In this document: piece after piece, positions 24,692-34,499 of the stretch | Position numbering within the stretch: position 1 is the stretch's first letter | How the letters are laid out: each line of letters begins with the position of its first letter | From: Scytonema sp. UIC 10036 | GTDB lineage: Bacteria > Cyanobacteriota > Cyanobacteriia > Cyanobacteriales > Nostocaceae | Assembly: GCF_009725235.1 (NCBI RefSeq) | Contig: NZ_WJFC01000008.1 | Span: 1-64,000, forward strand | DNA length: 64,000 bases | Direction of reading: 5' to 3' | The notes under the pieces: generated by a model | The model's input: only the letters and a program-made list of their open reading frames with translations | The model's database searches: none | Told to the model about the DNA's origin: nothing | Program-made: the position numbers and the translations under genes

Positions 24692-24922
24692 GAATTAAGA
24701 AATCAAGCAGAAACTCGTTGTTATAAAACAGGAGATATCATTTGGTCTACAGAGAAACCTGGAAGTCCATTTTTAATGATTTCCGAAAATGTGCGTCTTA
24801 GGGAAGATGGCAAACCTAAGTCATTAGCAACATTAAAACCAGGAGATTGGTTTGGAGCTCTAAACTCCAGTATATTATCAAAACATAAAATACTGTATAT
24901 CTATAAGGTTACTGAATTTTAA
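24692..24922 (+). pseudogene. Remnant of a cyclic-nucleotide-binding-type domain
   Basis: A start-less frame of 76 codons reads YKTGDIIWSTEKPGSPFLMI, ENVRLREDGKPKSLATLKPG, then DWFGAL. GD-I, the V-L strand, and L-PGDWFG follow the order of a cNMP-binding beta-barrel, as found at the N terminus of some cyanobacterial peptidase/ABC exporters. There is no ATG before the domain and the protein ends soon after. Probably the leftover of a larger gene. Confidence 0.45.
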
Positions 24923-25075
24923 ATCAATCGAGAAAAGCTGAGATCCCCAACTTCTTCAAGAGGTCAGGGATCTGGACGTATTCTACTCAAGCAATCCAGA
25001 CAATTGACATTTTTTTGTCACATTTATTAATCAAACTGAAAATAACAAGGACTGAGAAGTCCATAAAAACTTTCT

Positions 25076-28000
25076 ATGAAAAAAGTCATTAAGATGACCC
25101 AAAACACTGTATCCAACGTCAATCTTAACCCACGCGATCGCTATGATGTTTGGGCGGAATCTTACGACAAAAGCACCGCCAGTTTTGGGTGGACAGCACC
25201 GCAATTTCTACTCGAAGCCACAATACATCATGCACCGCCTGCGGGGTTTTTGCGAGTACTTGATGTTGGTGTTGGAACCGGACAAGCAAGCCTTCCTTAT
25301 CTTGAAATAGGGGCTTGTGTCACTGGATTAGACGTATCACCGCAAATGCTGCACCAAGCTCAATCCAAGTACCCCCAGTTTCACGCCTTGATTGAACACG
25401 ACTTCAATTACCCACTTGTTGAAGCGGGTTTGCTTGCCTCAAGTTTTGATGTCATCCTCAGCTGTGGCGCACTTCACTTTGCAAAAGATTTAAGTCGATC
25501 CCTTACACAGTTGAGATGGGCGCTTGCACCAGGTGGAGTCCTAGCATTTACCTACATTCCTCCCCAATCGCGAAAATTTAGTACAGCTGCACACCTTCAC
25601 GAGCCAAACACTGTCGAGCACCTACTACAGCAGCTCGAGCTAACCGTACTAGACCATAAATCATTTGTGGCTTACTATGATGGGGGCGATTCCCAAGACC
25701 CCGTTGTCTATCAGCGAGTTGTAGCGCGTTGTTCTCAACCGGGAATATCTCTTCCAGCCATTCTACAAGACATAGATCGAACCGCCTGTGTCGATCGCTC
25801 TCGTTTGCTAGACGTTGTCAACCTGCCTTTAATGACAGGCAAACTCACCACAAATTGGAGTTTTGATTATACCAAAGTTCGTAATGAAAATCAAGACTTA
25901 GTTGAGACATTGCGATCGCAACTCAAAACAGGAGAAATCAAATCAAGACATCTACCATTGCCCAAAACCACTGGGGAGTTAGCGCGTCAGGGGAAGCCAG
26001 AATGTGATGTATTGGTACTCATGCCACATCCTGATGATGAATCAATCTATGCTGGTGGGACAATAGCAGCCCTAGCAGAAGCAGGACAGCGAGTGAGACT
26101 GGTTGTAGCAACAGATGGTGCAGCAGGGCGTGGTGGCGAACACTCAAGAAGAGTTGAGCAACGAGCTTTAGAACTGCGTCGTGCAGCCGAATGCCTCAAT
26201 ATCGAAAAGTTAGAATGCTTAGGATTGGTTGATTTTGGCAAATATCGAGATGCTTCTCGGATGCAACCGACGACAGCAGCTGATGCACTGCGAATTTGGG
26301 GACTCGATTCAACGCTAGCCCTTCTCGTTCGTACAATCCGGAAGCACCGCCCGCAAATCCTTTTAACACTGCATCCAGAGGTCGATCCAAACTATTCCCT
26401 GCACGGACATCATCTTGGTTTGGGAGTTGCTGCTTTAGTAGCATTCCACTTAGCAGCTGACCCTGGGTTTATCATTCCAGAAGCTACAAACTTGCTTCCT
26501 TGGGCAATTGAACAGCACTATACAATGGTTCCCACCCATCACGACGGTTCTAATATCTTGCGAGTTGAAATCGATCGCCAACAGAAACTGAAAGCGTTAT
26601 CTGCTTACGAGACACAGCACTACTCAACTCAACGCTTGATGACAGACTTGAAAACAGAAGTTCCTCATGCAAGCTTCGAGACTCTTCAACTCTTACAAGC
26701 GCGATGTCGTCGAACTTTTATGACAGCCACTGTGTTGCCATCGCATCAAAAGCTTCACAAACTGGCAGTTAACCGAGATTGGGTTTCTACATACAAAAGT
26801 ATACGTCAACGCCTTTATCCACGAGAAGCATTAACCAAACTATTACAACGACAAGCGGAATGCTGGGGGTCATCGGAAGCAGTCTTTGCCAATATCAAAA
26901 AACTCTCTCATCCCCATACCGTTGCAGTCGTCACAGGACAGCAAGTGGGTGTTTTTGGGGGGCCCGCCTACACCCTTTACAAAGCACTTGGAGCCATCCA
27001 ACAAGCGCAGGACTTGACAGCCCAAGGAATTCCTGCGGTTCCTATCTTTTGGATGGCAAGTTACGATAGTGACCTTGATGAGGTGCAGCACGTTAAGTTA
27101 CTCGCTCATCAAACCGAACCAAAAACACTCAGCCTGGAATTACCCGTCACTCATCGTTTAGTTGGTTCTACCCCTTTAGGAGAAGGTATTCATTCTCTAT
27201 TAAACGAGATGGAACAAGCACTCGGGCAACTGCCTCGCAGTCAAGAAGTCTTTGCAGCTCTACAAGCCATCTATCAAGCAGAAACAACCTTTGCAGAAGC
27301 TTTTGCTCGTTGGTTAAGCCTGCTAACAAAAGATTTTGGGCTGATTATCCTCGATCCATCAACTCGCGAATTTGCCGAACTGGCTCGTCCTGCGATCGCA
27401 CGCGAACTCTTTGGCGATGAACGTTCTCAAATACCCCTGGCTCGCGCACGCGAAGCATTAACTGCTCGAGGGCTTTCCGAAACTATTCCCACAGATCGCG
27501 ATGTGCTGCAAATCTTCTTTGTAGATGCAGATGGTACTCGCAGACGCATGCTTCCAGCCAAGGAAGGTTTTGCGTTGCAGAACAGCAATATTTATCTCGC
27601 GGATGATGCAGTCCGAAATTTGTTAGAGCAACAACCCGAACGATTCACACCAAGCGCCCTATTACGTCCCATTTGTCAAGATACGGTTTTACCCACCATT
27701 GCTTACGTTGCAGGTCCTACCGAACAGCAATATTTTGTTCAACTTAAGGAAGTTTATACCTGGGCAAAAATCCCCATGCCTCAAATTGTAGCCCGTCCCT
27801 CATTCACGGTTTTAGATAACACTATTTCCAAACAACTCGTTGATGCAGGAGGGACAGCCTTATTGTTGTCCTGTGATGACCCTAGCAACCGTTTGGGACG
27901 AGCCGGTCTCCCCGAAGAAGTTCGGATTGCTTTTGATAAGCTAGAGACTTTGCAACAGCAGTGTTTTGCATTACGAACATCAGCTATAGTGGGTCAAGCT

Positions 28001-28444
28001 GTCGGTCCCGAAGCGATCGCCCTCAAACATTCTGTCGAGCAATGGTTATTCACAACCGAGCCAATTCTGAAATCTTGGGGAGCAAAACGTCCGATAGAAG
28101 CTTTTACACGTGCAAAAGTTGAGTTTCCTTCACTCATGGCAACAGTTTGCTTAGATTTGCAACGTTCTGGGAGTCGTAGCAGTCCTCCTCCCACTCGAAA
28201 TGTCGTGTCCCTCGCTCAAGCTTTAGCCCGTCTTGAATCCACACTGATTCGCTCTGGAAGGAGACAAAATGCATCTGGTATTGCTGCGTTTGCTTACATC
28301 AGCCCTAAAGGTAAACCTCAAGAACGCTCTCTAGGTGTTGCGGAACTCATTGCAACACATGGTTTTGCCATCGTATCCCATCTTTTGCCCATCTCGTGTT
28401 GCGATCGCATAGAAACAAGAGTCATAACTGTCCACCATTCATAA
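25076..28444 (+). CDS. Trifunctional methyltransferase / BshB-like deacetylase / BshC-like fusion
   Basis: 1122 aa. Residues about 20-235: class I SAM methyltransferase (RYDVWAESYD, VLDVGVGTGQASLPYLE, LDVSPQML, CGALHF, LRWALAPGGVLAF). About 310-500: PIG-L/LmbE zinc deacetylase (MPHPDDESIYAGGT, GRGGEHSRRVEQRALELRRA, LHGHHLGLGVAAL) as in BshB, which deacetylates GlcNAc-malate. About 560-1122: BshC (VVTGQQVGVFGGPAYTLYKA, FWMASYDSDLDEVQ, RPSFTVLDN), which adds cysteine. A BshA-like gene follows after 8 bases. So one protein could do the last two bacillithiol steps plus a methylation. Domains are clear; product identity is inference. Confidence 0.88.
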   Translation: MKKVIKMTQNTVSNVNLNPRDRYDVWAESYDKSTASFGWTAPQFLLEATIHHAPPAGFLRVLDVGVGTGQASLPYLEIGACVTGLDVSPQMLHQAQSKYPQFHALIEHDFNYPLVEAGLLASSFDVILSCGALHFAKDLSRSLTQLRWALAPGGVLAFTYIPPQSRKFSTAAHLHEPNTVEHLLQQLELTVLDHKSFVAYYDGGDSQDPVVYQRVVARCSQPGISLPAILQDIDRTACVDRSRLLDVVNLPLMTGKLTTNWSFDYTKVRNENQDLVETLRSQLKTGEIKSRHLPLPKTTGELARQGKPECDVLVLMPHPDDESIYAGGTIAALAEAGQRVRLVVATDGAAGRGGEHSRRVEQRALELRRAAECLNIEKLECLGLVDFGKYRDASRMQPTTAADALRIWGLDSTLALLVRTIRKHRPQILLTLHPEVDPNYSLHGHHLGLGVAALVAFHLAADPGFIIPEATNLLPWAIEQHYTMVPTHHDGSNILRVEIDRQQKLKALSAYETQHYSTQRLMTDLKTEVPHASFETLQLLQARCRRTFMTATVLPSHQKLHKLAVNRDWVSTYKSIRQRLYPREALTKLLQRQAECWGSSEAVFANIKKLSHPHTVAVVTGQQVGVFGGPAYTLYKALGAIQQAQDLTAQGIPAVPIFWMASYDSDLDEVQHVKLLAHQTEPKTLSLELPVTHRLVGSTPLGEGIHSLLNEMEQALGQLPRSQEVFAALQAIYQAETTFAEAFARWLSLLTKDFGLIILDPSTREFAELARPAIARELFGDERSQIPLARAREALTARGLSETIPTDRDVLQIFFVDADGTRRRMLPAKEGFALQNSNIYLADDAVRNLLEQQPERFTPSALLRPICQDTVLPTIAYVAGPTEQQYFVQLKEVYTWAKIPMPQIVARPSFTVLDNTISKQLVDAGGTALLLSCDDPSNRLGRAGLPEEVRIAFDKLETLQQQCFALRTSAIVGQAVGPEAIALKHSVEQWLFTTEPILKSWGAKRPIEAFTRAKVEFPSLMATVCLDLQRSGSRSSPPPTRNVVSLAQALARLESTLIRSGRRQNASGIAAFAYISPKGKPQERSLGVAELIATHGFAIVSHLLPISCCDRIETRVITVHHS

Positions 28445-28452
28445 ACAAGCAT

Positions 28453-29685
28453 ATGAAGTTATCGTTTGCTAGTGTTCCAAACATTACTCCATACTTCAAT
28501 AGCTCTGCACACCACATTGCCTCAGAGATTGCATCCTTACAGTTAGCAATTCTGTCTCTTGGTGGTTTGGGAGGAAGTGGTAAAGTCGCAACAGATTTAG
28601 CCAAAGGGCTTGCAACCGCAGGGGCTAAGGTATCTGTGCTGACTAGCTCAGAGCCACAATGGGGAGCAGATCGCGATCCATTGCTCCATTATGTACCTGT
28701 AAACGCCCCCAAGACACCTACCGAGCCAGATCGCAGTTGGATTGTACCGTTGGCGTATGACATTATCGAGCGGGTTGAGACTCGCGAAATTAAGGTTTTA
28801 AACGTGCATTACGCAGTTGGGCTAGTTGAAGCCGCACTACTTGCGCGACAAGCCTTGGCAGCGCGAGGCTATCGACTAGCAGTGTGTTTAACGCTACATG
28901 GCAGCGATGTCACTGGATTTGGACGCAGGTTAAACTACGGTTCTCAGTTACGAGAGTGTATTGCTGCATGCGATAGCGTTACGGCTGTCTCGTCTTGGTT
29001 GGCAAACCAAGCGGTGGAGATTTTAGCTTTAAAGAAGCGCCCCACAGTCATCCACAATTCTGTCGATCTCAAACTGTTTCGTCCTCTTCGGACATGGGAT
29101 ATGACTCGTTCCAAAAAAATCCTCAATTTATGTCACGTATCTAATTTTCGTTCTGTGAAGCGACCTCTAGATGCAATCCAAGTCTTGGCTCGCGTTCGGG
29201 GAGCTGGTGTCAGAGCGCAACTCTTTATGATTGGTGACGGTCCCTTAATAGGACAAGCTCGCGAGTATGCACGAGAGTTGAATGTTGCAGAAAATGTGAT
29301 GTTCTTGGGTGCGGCTTCGCCAAACGAACTCGTGCATTGGCTGAGTGTCACCGATATGATGCTGGTGACAAGTGAATCGGAGTCTTTTTGTTTGGCAGCA
29401 CTTGAAGCAATGGCATGTGGTGTCCCTGTGATGGGTACTTATTGTGGTGGATTGGAAGAGGTGATGGAGGAACTTGGAGCGGATTTACCTGACAAACTCC
29501 TCTCTCCTGTTGGTGACACCGCTACAATGGCAACTAAAATTGTGCAGATGTTCAATAGTCCTTTGACATATGAGATGATTTGCGATCGCCTCATACCAAT
29601 GATTAAGATTCGCTTTTGCCGTTCTACCCAATTGCAAGCTTACGGTCATGTCTTAAGCAAGTTGCAACAGGAGGTTGGAGAATGA
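28453..29685 (+). CDS. bshA: BshA-like GT4 glycosyltransferase
   Basis: About 410 aa from the ATG at 28453. The start LAILSLGGLGGSGKVATDLA matches the BshA pattern (YPTxGGSGVVATELG). LNVHYAVGLVEAALLARQ and CLTLHGSDVTGFGR are also BshA-like, as is CDSVTAVSSWL. The GT4 E-x7-E is in SESESFCLAALEAMACGVPV. BshA joins UDP-GlcNAc and malate, the first bacillithiol step. It sits between the BshB/BshC fusion and an MFS gene, with an ATGA overlap with the latter. A GT4 with another acceptor cannot be excluded, but context strongly favours BshA. Confidence 0.82.
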   Translation: MKLSFASVPNITPYFNSSAHHIASEIASLQLAILSLGGLGGSGKVATDLAKGLATAGAKVSVLTSSEPQWGADRDPLLHYVPVNAPKTPTEPDRSWIVPLAYDIIERVETREIKVLNVHYAVGLVEAALLARQALAARGYRLAVCLTLHGSDVTGFGRRLNYGSQLRECIAACDSVTAVSSWLANQAVEILALKKRPTVIHNSVDLKLFRPLRTWDMTRSKKILNLCHVSNFRSVKRPLDAIQVLARVRGAGVRAQLFMIGDGPLIGQAREYARELNVAENVMFLGAASPNELVHWLSVTDMMLVTSESESFCLAALEAMACGVPVMGTYCGGLEEVMEELGADLPDKLLSPVGDTATMATKIVQMFNSPLTYEMICDRLIPMIKIRFCRSTQLQAYGHVLSKLQQEVGE

Positions 29686-30870
29686 GTTTAGCAAAACGCC
29701 ATCCTCCTGTGGTGCTAATTCTTTTAGCATTGTGGTTGATGGTTTTAGCTTCGAGTTCTCAAGCGACAATTGTTGCTCCTATTTTGCCGCGCATTGGAGA
29801 AGCCTTGGGAATTCCCGAAGTATTGCAAGGGACGTTAGTAACTGGTTATGCGATCGCGTTGAGTGCTTTTGCCATTGTTATTGGACCGGTTAGCGATCGT
29901 ATAGGAAGAAGACCCGTGCTTTTGGCTGGAACCAGTTCGATGGCGGTTTTGCTAGGAATGCATGGGTTTGCCAGTGACTTTATTTCGCTGCTTTGCGTTC
30001 GGATTGGGGCTGGCGTTTCTGGAGGGATTTTGACAGGTGTAGCAGTTGCTTACGTGGGAGATTACTTCCCTTCGAGCGTCGTGGGTGGGCGAGTGGGTGG
30101 GTGATGAGCGGTTTTGCATTTGGACAAGTGTGGGTTTACCGATTGGGACAATCTTGGCTGAGCAATACGGTTTTCGCGCCCCTTTTTTGCTGTTTGCGCT
30201 CGTTGCGTTAGTGTCATTTTTCCTAGTCTTGAGTGTTTTACCTCAACCGCCTATCAAGCGTTCTTCAGAAAGGCTTTCTATCAGGGCTGCTGTGAAGGGA
30301 TACCGAGAACTTTTACGCAATCGCGCAGTTGTGAGTGCGGGGTTTGCTTATGCAACAATGTTGTTTGCAGTATCAACATTTGTTGTGTTCTTTCCTACTT
30401 GGCTGGAAAAAGAAATCGGCGTCAGTCCAACAGCAACGGCATTGTTGTTCATGGTAGGGGGGCTTGCGAATCTCTTATTTGGACCTCAAGCAGGAAGCTT
30501 GTCCGATCGCATTGGTCGCAAACCCGTTATTGTTGGGTCTTGTTTGGTTTCTGCTGTCTTATTTGCGGTGACCCCTTTCGTTGTGTTTGATGTCTTCTCT
30601 GCTTACGTTGTCTTTTTCTTTACAATGATGCTACTGGCATTGAGATTAAGCCCACTGCAAGCACTTCTAACGACCCTTGTTCCCGATGCTCGTCGCGGTT
30701 CTCTGATGAGTTTGGTGGTGGCAATTGGGCAAATAGGCGGTGGACTTGGGGGTGCGATCGCTGGAGTGGTTTATTCACAAGTTGGTTATTTTGGCAATGC
30801 TATTTTATCGGCATTGGCAATAACTGCAACCGGAGTTGTGATTCTGTCGAATTTATCTGAACCTGCTTAA
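29682..30870 (+). pseudogene. MFS transporter gene with two frameshifts
   Basis: Starts MSLAKRHPPVVLILLALWL and overlaps the BshA-like gene by ATGA. The first frame has the MFS signature GPVSDRIGRRPVLL and runs to about 30075. The frame then moves so that RRGWASGWVMSGFAFGQVW is read, and moves again to GLPIGTILAEQYGFRAPFLL, going on with SLSDRIGRKPVIVGS to 30870. Restoring one C near 30078 and one G near 30128 gives one 12-helix protein of about 396 aa. Both sites are short runs, so sequencing error is as likely as mutation. Its position suggests export or uptake linked to the thiol pathway. Confidence 0.85.
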
Positions 30871-31205
30871 GCCTATGAAAAGTCGGATCTTCCTGGCATC
30901 ATTAAGACCGAACTTACTATAGCCTTTCTCAGTCTCATAAGGTACACCCTCCTTTCATCCCCCCTTTGTAAGGGGGGACAGAGGGGGGTAATTTTTGTAC
31001 CTCACCAGGTTGAAATTTACTGTAATTCATTTGAACAAACTACTATAGAAATCCTAAATCATGTATAAACAATTTTAAGTACTGTAGGCATTGCCCACCA
31101 AAAGGCTTATGTGGTGGGCTGTCTTCCCTACCTACGTGTTTACTACTTGTTTACAAATCAAATAGGATTGCCATAGCAATTTTTATTTATAGTAGAGGTT
31201 GTCTC
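30871..31205. other. Intergenic region with two palindromic repeat types
   Basis: Holds a hairpin of CCCCCC and GGGGGG arms (TCCCCCCTTTGTAAGGGGGG around 30958-30977) and an inverted repeat with arms CTATAGAAATCCTAAATCAT (from 31043) and AATAGGATTGCCATAG (ending about 31176). The latter resembles the element at 10571-10673. The same C/G-run hairpin family occurs at 60738-60838. No gene is seen. Confidence 0.55.
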
Positions 31206-33581
31206 ATGCTGAATACTGTAATTCATACAAAAAATCTCAGTGGTAGCATTTATATTAATCTGAACAATCAGGGACAAGTTTTGCAATTTGCGCTGACGCA
31301 ACAACAACATATTTTGGGACGCGATCGCACTAGCAGCGATCTGGTTGTTCCTGAGAATTGGCAAGTAGTTGGGCGGATTCAGGCTGTGTTTCGCAGGGAA
31401 GGAAATAACTATCGCATTTATGACGGTGATGGACAAAAACCCAGTACTAATGGGGTCTATGTCAATAATACCCGCGTAACAACCGATACAGGGTTGCTGT
31501 TACGAAATGGGATGGAAATTAAAATTGGTTTGAATCCCCAAAATCTGATTGAGTTTAAATATTACAATGCCGCAGATGATATCACAATTGATAACCAGAG
31601 TTTTCCGGTCATTTCCCTGCGAAACCTCAAGGTGTTAATTGGACGCGATTCTAGCGCGACTCTCACATTGGATGCGCCGACGGTATCGCGCCGTCACGCC
31701 ACAATTGATACTGATGCACGAGGACAGTACGTTCTCCGAGACCATAGTTCCAACGGCGTGTATGTCAACGGACAACGTGTCAATGGTTCAATAATTCTAC
31801 CGCCAGAGGCAACAATTCGGATTGCAGCATACACCCTAGTAGTCCGTGGTGATGAATTACACGTATTAGATGGGGGTAATCAAATTCGCTTGGATGCTTA
31901 CAATTTAGTTTTAGCAACGAAGGGAAAAAGGCGACTTGATGACTTGTCGTTTGCAATTGAACCGGGACAATTTGTGGCTTTGGTAGGGGGAAGTGGTGCG
32001 GGAAAATCGACATTGATGCGGACTCTATTGGGGATAGAAAAGCTAACACAGGGTGTGGTTTATTTGAATGGGGAGAATTTACGCACCAATTTTAATTTAT
32101 ATCGCACGCAGATTGGCTATGTGCCTCAAGATGATATAATCCATCGCGATTTAACGGTGACGGAGGTGTTACAATATGCAGCAAAATTGCGTTTACCGCC
32201 AGATATAGACGTGGGAACGATGGTAGAAAAAACATTGCATGATGTGGAAATGATACACCGTCGCCATGCATTGGTGAGTCAGTTAAGTGGGGGACAGAGG
32301 AAACGGGTCAGTATTGGTGTGGAGTTACTGGCAGATCCAAAATTATTTTTCCTCGACGAACCTACCTCTGGACTCGATCCTGGGTTAGATAAAAAGATGA
32401 TGCAACTGTTGCGGAAATTGGCAAACCAGGGACGGACTGTAATTTTAGTGACTCATGCAACAAGTAATATTAAATTGTGCGATCGCATAGTATTTCTCGG
32501 TCAAGGTGGACGTTTGTGTTACTTTGGTACTCCTGATGATTGTCTGCAATTTTTTGGAGTGACAGAAGATTTTGCTGATATTTATAATTTGCTAGAAACA
32601 CCAGAAACAGTCATCGACCAAGCACAAAGGTTTTACCAATCCCCGGACTATCAGCGTTATGTTGTCAATCACCTCAGCCCCGGTAGTGCGGGAATGCAAG
32701 TCAAGACGGATAATACTTTACAAGTAAAGGTTTCATTTGGGAAACAGTGGATAATTCTTACTCAAAGATATTTTCAAACTCAAAAGCGGGATATTATTAA
32801 CTTAATTCTAGCCCTATTAACTGCACCAGTTGGTATTAGCTTAATTACCTTTGCTTTGCAAAATCAACAACCCTTGGTAGCACCAGCAGAAACTAATGCA
32901 AACCATGCATCTTTAGCGTTGAGAGTCTTATTTGTATTTACCTGTGCAGCTTTGTGGGTAGGACTTTTGAGTTCGCTACAAGAAATTGTCAAAGAAGCAG
33001 CAATATATTTACGAGAAAGATTGGTCAATCTAGGTTTGTTTGCCTATCTTGGCTCAAAATTGGCAATATTTGCTGGCTTAGCATTACTGCAAACCCTGTT
33101 AATTTCCCTAGTGATTTTATTCTTTTTCAAATCACCACCAGCAGATAAAATACCCTGGGAAATTGGTTTACCCATGACCACATTTCTCACCTTGTTAACC
33201 AGTATGAGTTTGGGATTATTAATATCAGCGATTGTTAAAAATGGCAGTCAAGCAAATAGTGCTTTGCCATTATTATTAATCCCCCAAATTATCTTTTCTG
33301 GTGTATTATTTAAAATGGAGGGGCTCGGTAGTAAAATCTCTTGGCTGATGCTCAGTCGTTGGTCTATCGGTGCATATGGAACATTGGTAAACATCAATAG
33401 AATGGTTCCCGATGCGATCAAATTACCCGATGGTAGCACCATCGCCCGACCAATTGACCCCTCACCTGTTTATGATGCTACTTGGCAAAATTTGAGTTTA
33501 AATTGGGGAATTTTGGGAGTGCATATTGGGGTGTATTTAATAGTAACGCTGTTAATACAAAAACGCAAAGATATTTTTTAA
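31206..33581 (+). CDS. FHA-FHA-ABCG-type ABC transporter
   Basis: 791 aa. Two FHA phosphothreonine-binding domains: about 25-115 (HILGRDRTSSDLVVP ... NGVYVNNTRV) and 135-215 (VLIGRDSSATLTLDAPTVSRR ... SSNGVYVNGQRV). An ABC ATPase follows: Walker A GGSGAGKST, VPQDD, LSGGQRKR, Walker B LFFLDEPTSGLDPG, H-loop VTHAT. A C-terminal ABC-2 membrane domain has about six helices (about 540-790). This is the ABCG-like half-transporter arrangement of cyanobacteria. The FHA domains suggest regulation by Ser/Thr kinases. Substrate unknown. Confidence 0.92.
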   Translation: MLNTVIHTKNLSGSIYINLNNQGQVLQFALTQQQHILGRDRTSSDLVVPENWQVVGRIQAVFRREGNNYRIYDGDGQKPSTNGVYVNNTRVTTDTGLLLRNGMEIKIGLNPQNLIEFKYYNAADDITIDNQSFPVISLRNLKVLIGRDSSATLTLDAPTVSRRHATIDTDARGQYVLRDHSSNGVYVNGQRVNGSIILPPEATIRIAAYTLVVRGDELHVLDGGNQIRLDAYNLVLATKGKRRLDDLSFAIEPGQFVALVGGSGAGKSTLMRTLLGIEKLTQGVVYLNGENLRTNFNLYRTQIGYVPQDDIIHRDLTVTEVLQYAAKLRLPPDIDVGTMVEKTLHDVEMIHRRHALVSQLSGGQRKRVSIGVELLADPKLFFLDEPTSGLDPGLDKKMMQLLRKLANQGRTVILVTHATSNIKLCDRIVFLGQGGRLCYFGTPDDCLQFFGVTEDFADIYNLLETPETVIDQAQRFYQSPDYQRYVVNHLSPGSAGMQVKTDNTLQVKVSFGKQWIILTQRYFQTQKRDIINLILALLTAPVGISLITFALQNQQPLVAPAETNANHASLALRVLFVFTCAALWVGLLSSLQEIVKEAAIYLRERLVNLGLFAYLGSKLAIFAGLALLQTLLISLVILFFFKSPPADKIPWEIGLPMTTFLTLLTSMSLGLLISAIVKNGSQANSALPLLLIPQIIFSGVLFKMEGLGSKISWLMLSRWSIGAYGTLVNINRMVPDAIKLPDGSTIARPIDPSPVYDATWQNLSLNWGILGVHIGVYLIVTLLIQKRKDIF

Positions 33582-33585
33582 TGAG

Positions 33586-33864
33586 TCATTTTTTGAAACT
33601 TTGGTTTTGAAATTCTGCAATCTTCGCCCTTAATATTTGTTCTGTTTGTTCGATACCTTTTAACTTGTCCTGAAGTTCTTGCTTTTGCTTCAATATTTTA
33701 TCCAGATACTTAATAAAACAGCTACCATCAATCACAGATTGAAGTCTATGCTCATATTCTTCATCTGACATAGGTGTACCACACATTGCCGTCATACCAA
33801 GTTCATCTAATCTTTCCCATCGCTTCAAATCTTCTGTTGTTGGCTGATATTGTTGGCTTGTCAT
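33586..33864 (-). CDS. Small coiled-coil hypothetical protein
   Basis: 92 aa. Acidic N-terminal half (TTEDLKRWERLDELGMTAMCGTPMSDEEYEHRL) and a long C-terminal coiled coil (LDKILKQKQELQDKLKGIEQTEQILRAKIAEF). Its ATG overlaps the stop of the gene before it by one base (TAATG), so the two are co-translated. I do not recognise the family. Confidence 0.62.
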   Translation of the reverse strand: MTSQQYQPTTEDLKRWERLDELGMTAMCGTPMSDEEYEHRLQSVIDGSCFIKYLDKILKQKQELQDKLKGIEQTEQILRAKIAEFQNQSFKK

Positions 33865-34475
33865 TATCTTTCTCCTTTGCGATAAGATTGTTCTTGTAAA
33901 AAAGCGATTGCTGCTTCTCTTGTTAAAACTAATTCAGACGGATAATCAGGATTTTCCTGAAACCCAATATTTAAGTAAAAATCTTTAGCTCTTTCAATCG
34001 ATAGTACTTTAGTCACTCCTTCTATTTCCGTATCTATTATTTCTTGAACTATTTCTGACATTAACCATCTTGCTGCTCCTTTAATTTTTTCTGGTAACTC
34101 TACGCCTTCTAAATTTAAGCAATTCCAGGGAGGCGTAGTAAATGGGTCTATTGATAGATAGACTCTTTCTTCAGTATAAGGGAAAAGTATATCAGTTTGT
34201 CTAGAAATTATTGCTCCTGCTTGTAAGCAGCCGTTTATGTCTCTCACGCCTCGGAAATCACGTGCGTAATTATCATTGATAGCTAAATCTGCTAGCACTT
34301 CTACTTTTGACACGCAATCTCCAAATGTTGTTCTCATTATCCCACTTCTATCTCCTCCAAAATATTGGTTGATGTATTCCTGCGATTTTATAACCCAACT
34401 AATCAATTCATTCTGGGTATCTCGATTTGCTCCTACTACATACGTGAATAGATTGAAATTTGAATCGTTAGTCAT
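33864..34475 (-). CDS. Hypothetical protein with GNAT-like C-terminal part
   Basis: About 203 aa from MTNDSNFNLF. The middle has LFPYTEERVYLSIDPFTTPPWN and the end has VTKVLSIERAKDFYLNIGFQ, ELVLTREAAIAFL. The 'A-xx-FYLxIGFxE' pattern is typical of the last motif of GNAT acetyltransferases, but the acetyl-CoA P-loop (Q/RxxGxG/A) is not visible. So enzyme activity is uncertain. Coupled by a 1-base overlap to the small coiled-coil gene. Confidence 0.55.
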   Translation of the reverse strand: MTNDSNFNLFTYVVGANRDTQNELISWVIKSQEYINQYFGGDRSGIMRTTFGDCVSKVEVLADLAINDNYARDFRGVRDINGCLQAGAIISRQTDILFPYTEERVYLSIDPFTTPPWNCLNLEGVELPEKIKGAARWLMSEIVQEIIDTEIEGVTKVLSIERAKDFYLNIGFQENPDYPSELVLTREAAIAFLQEQSYRKGER

Positions 34476-34499
34476 GAATGTATCTAATACTATTAACAC

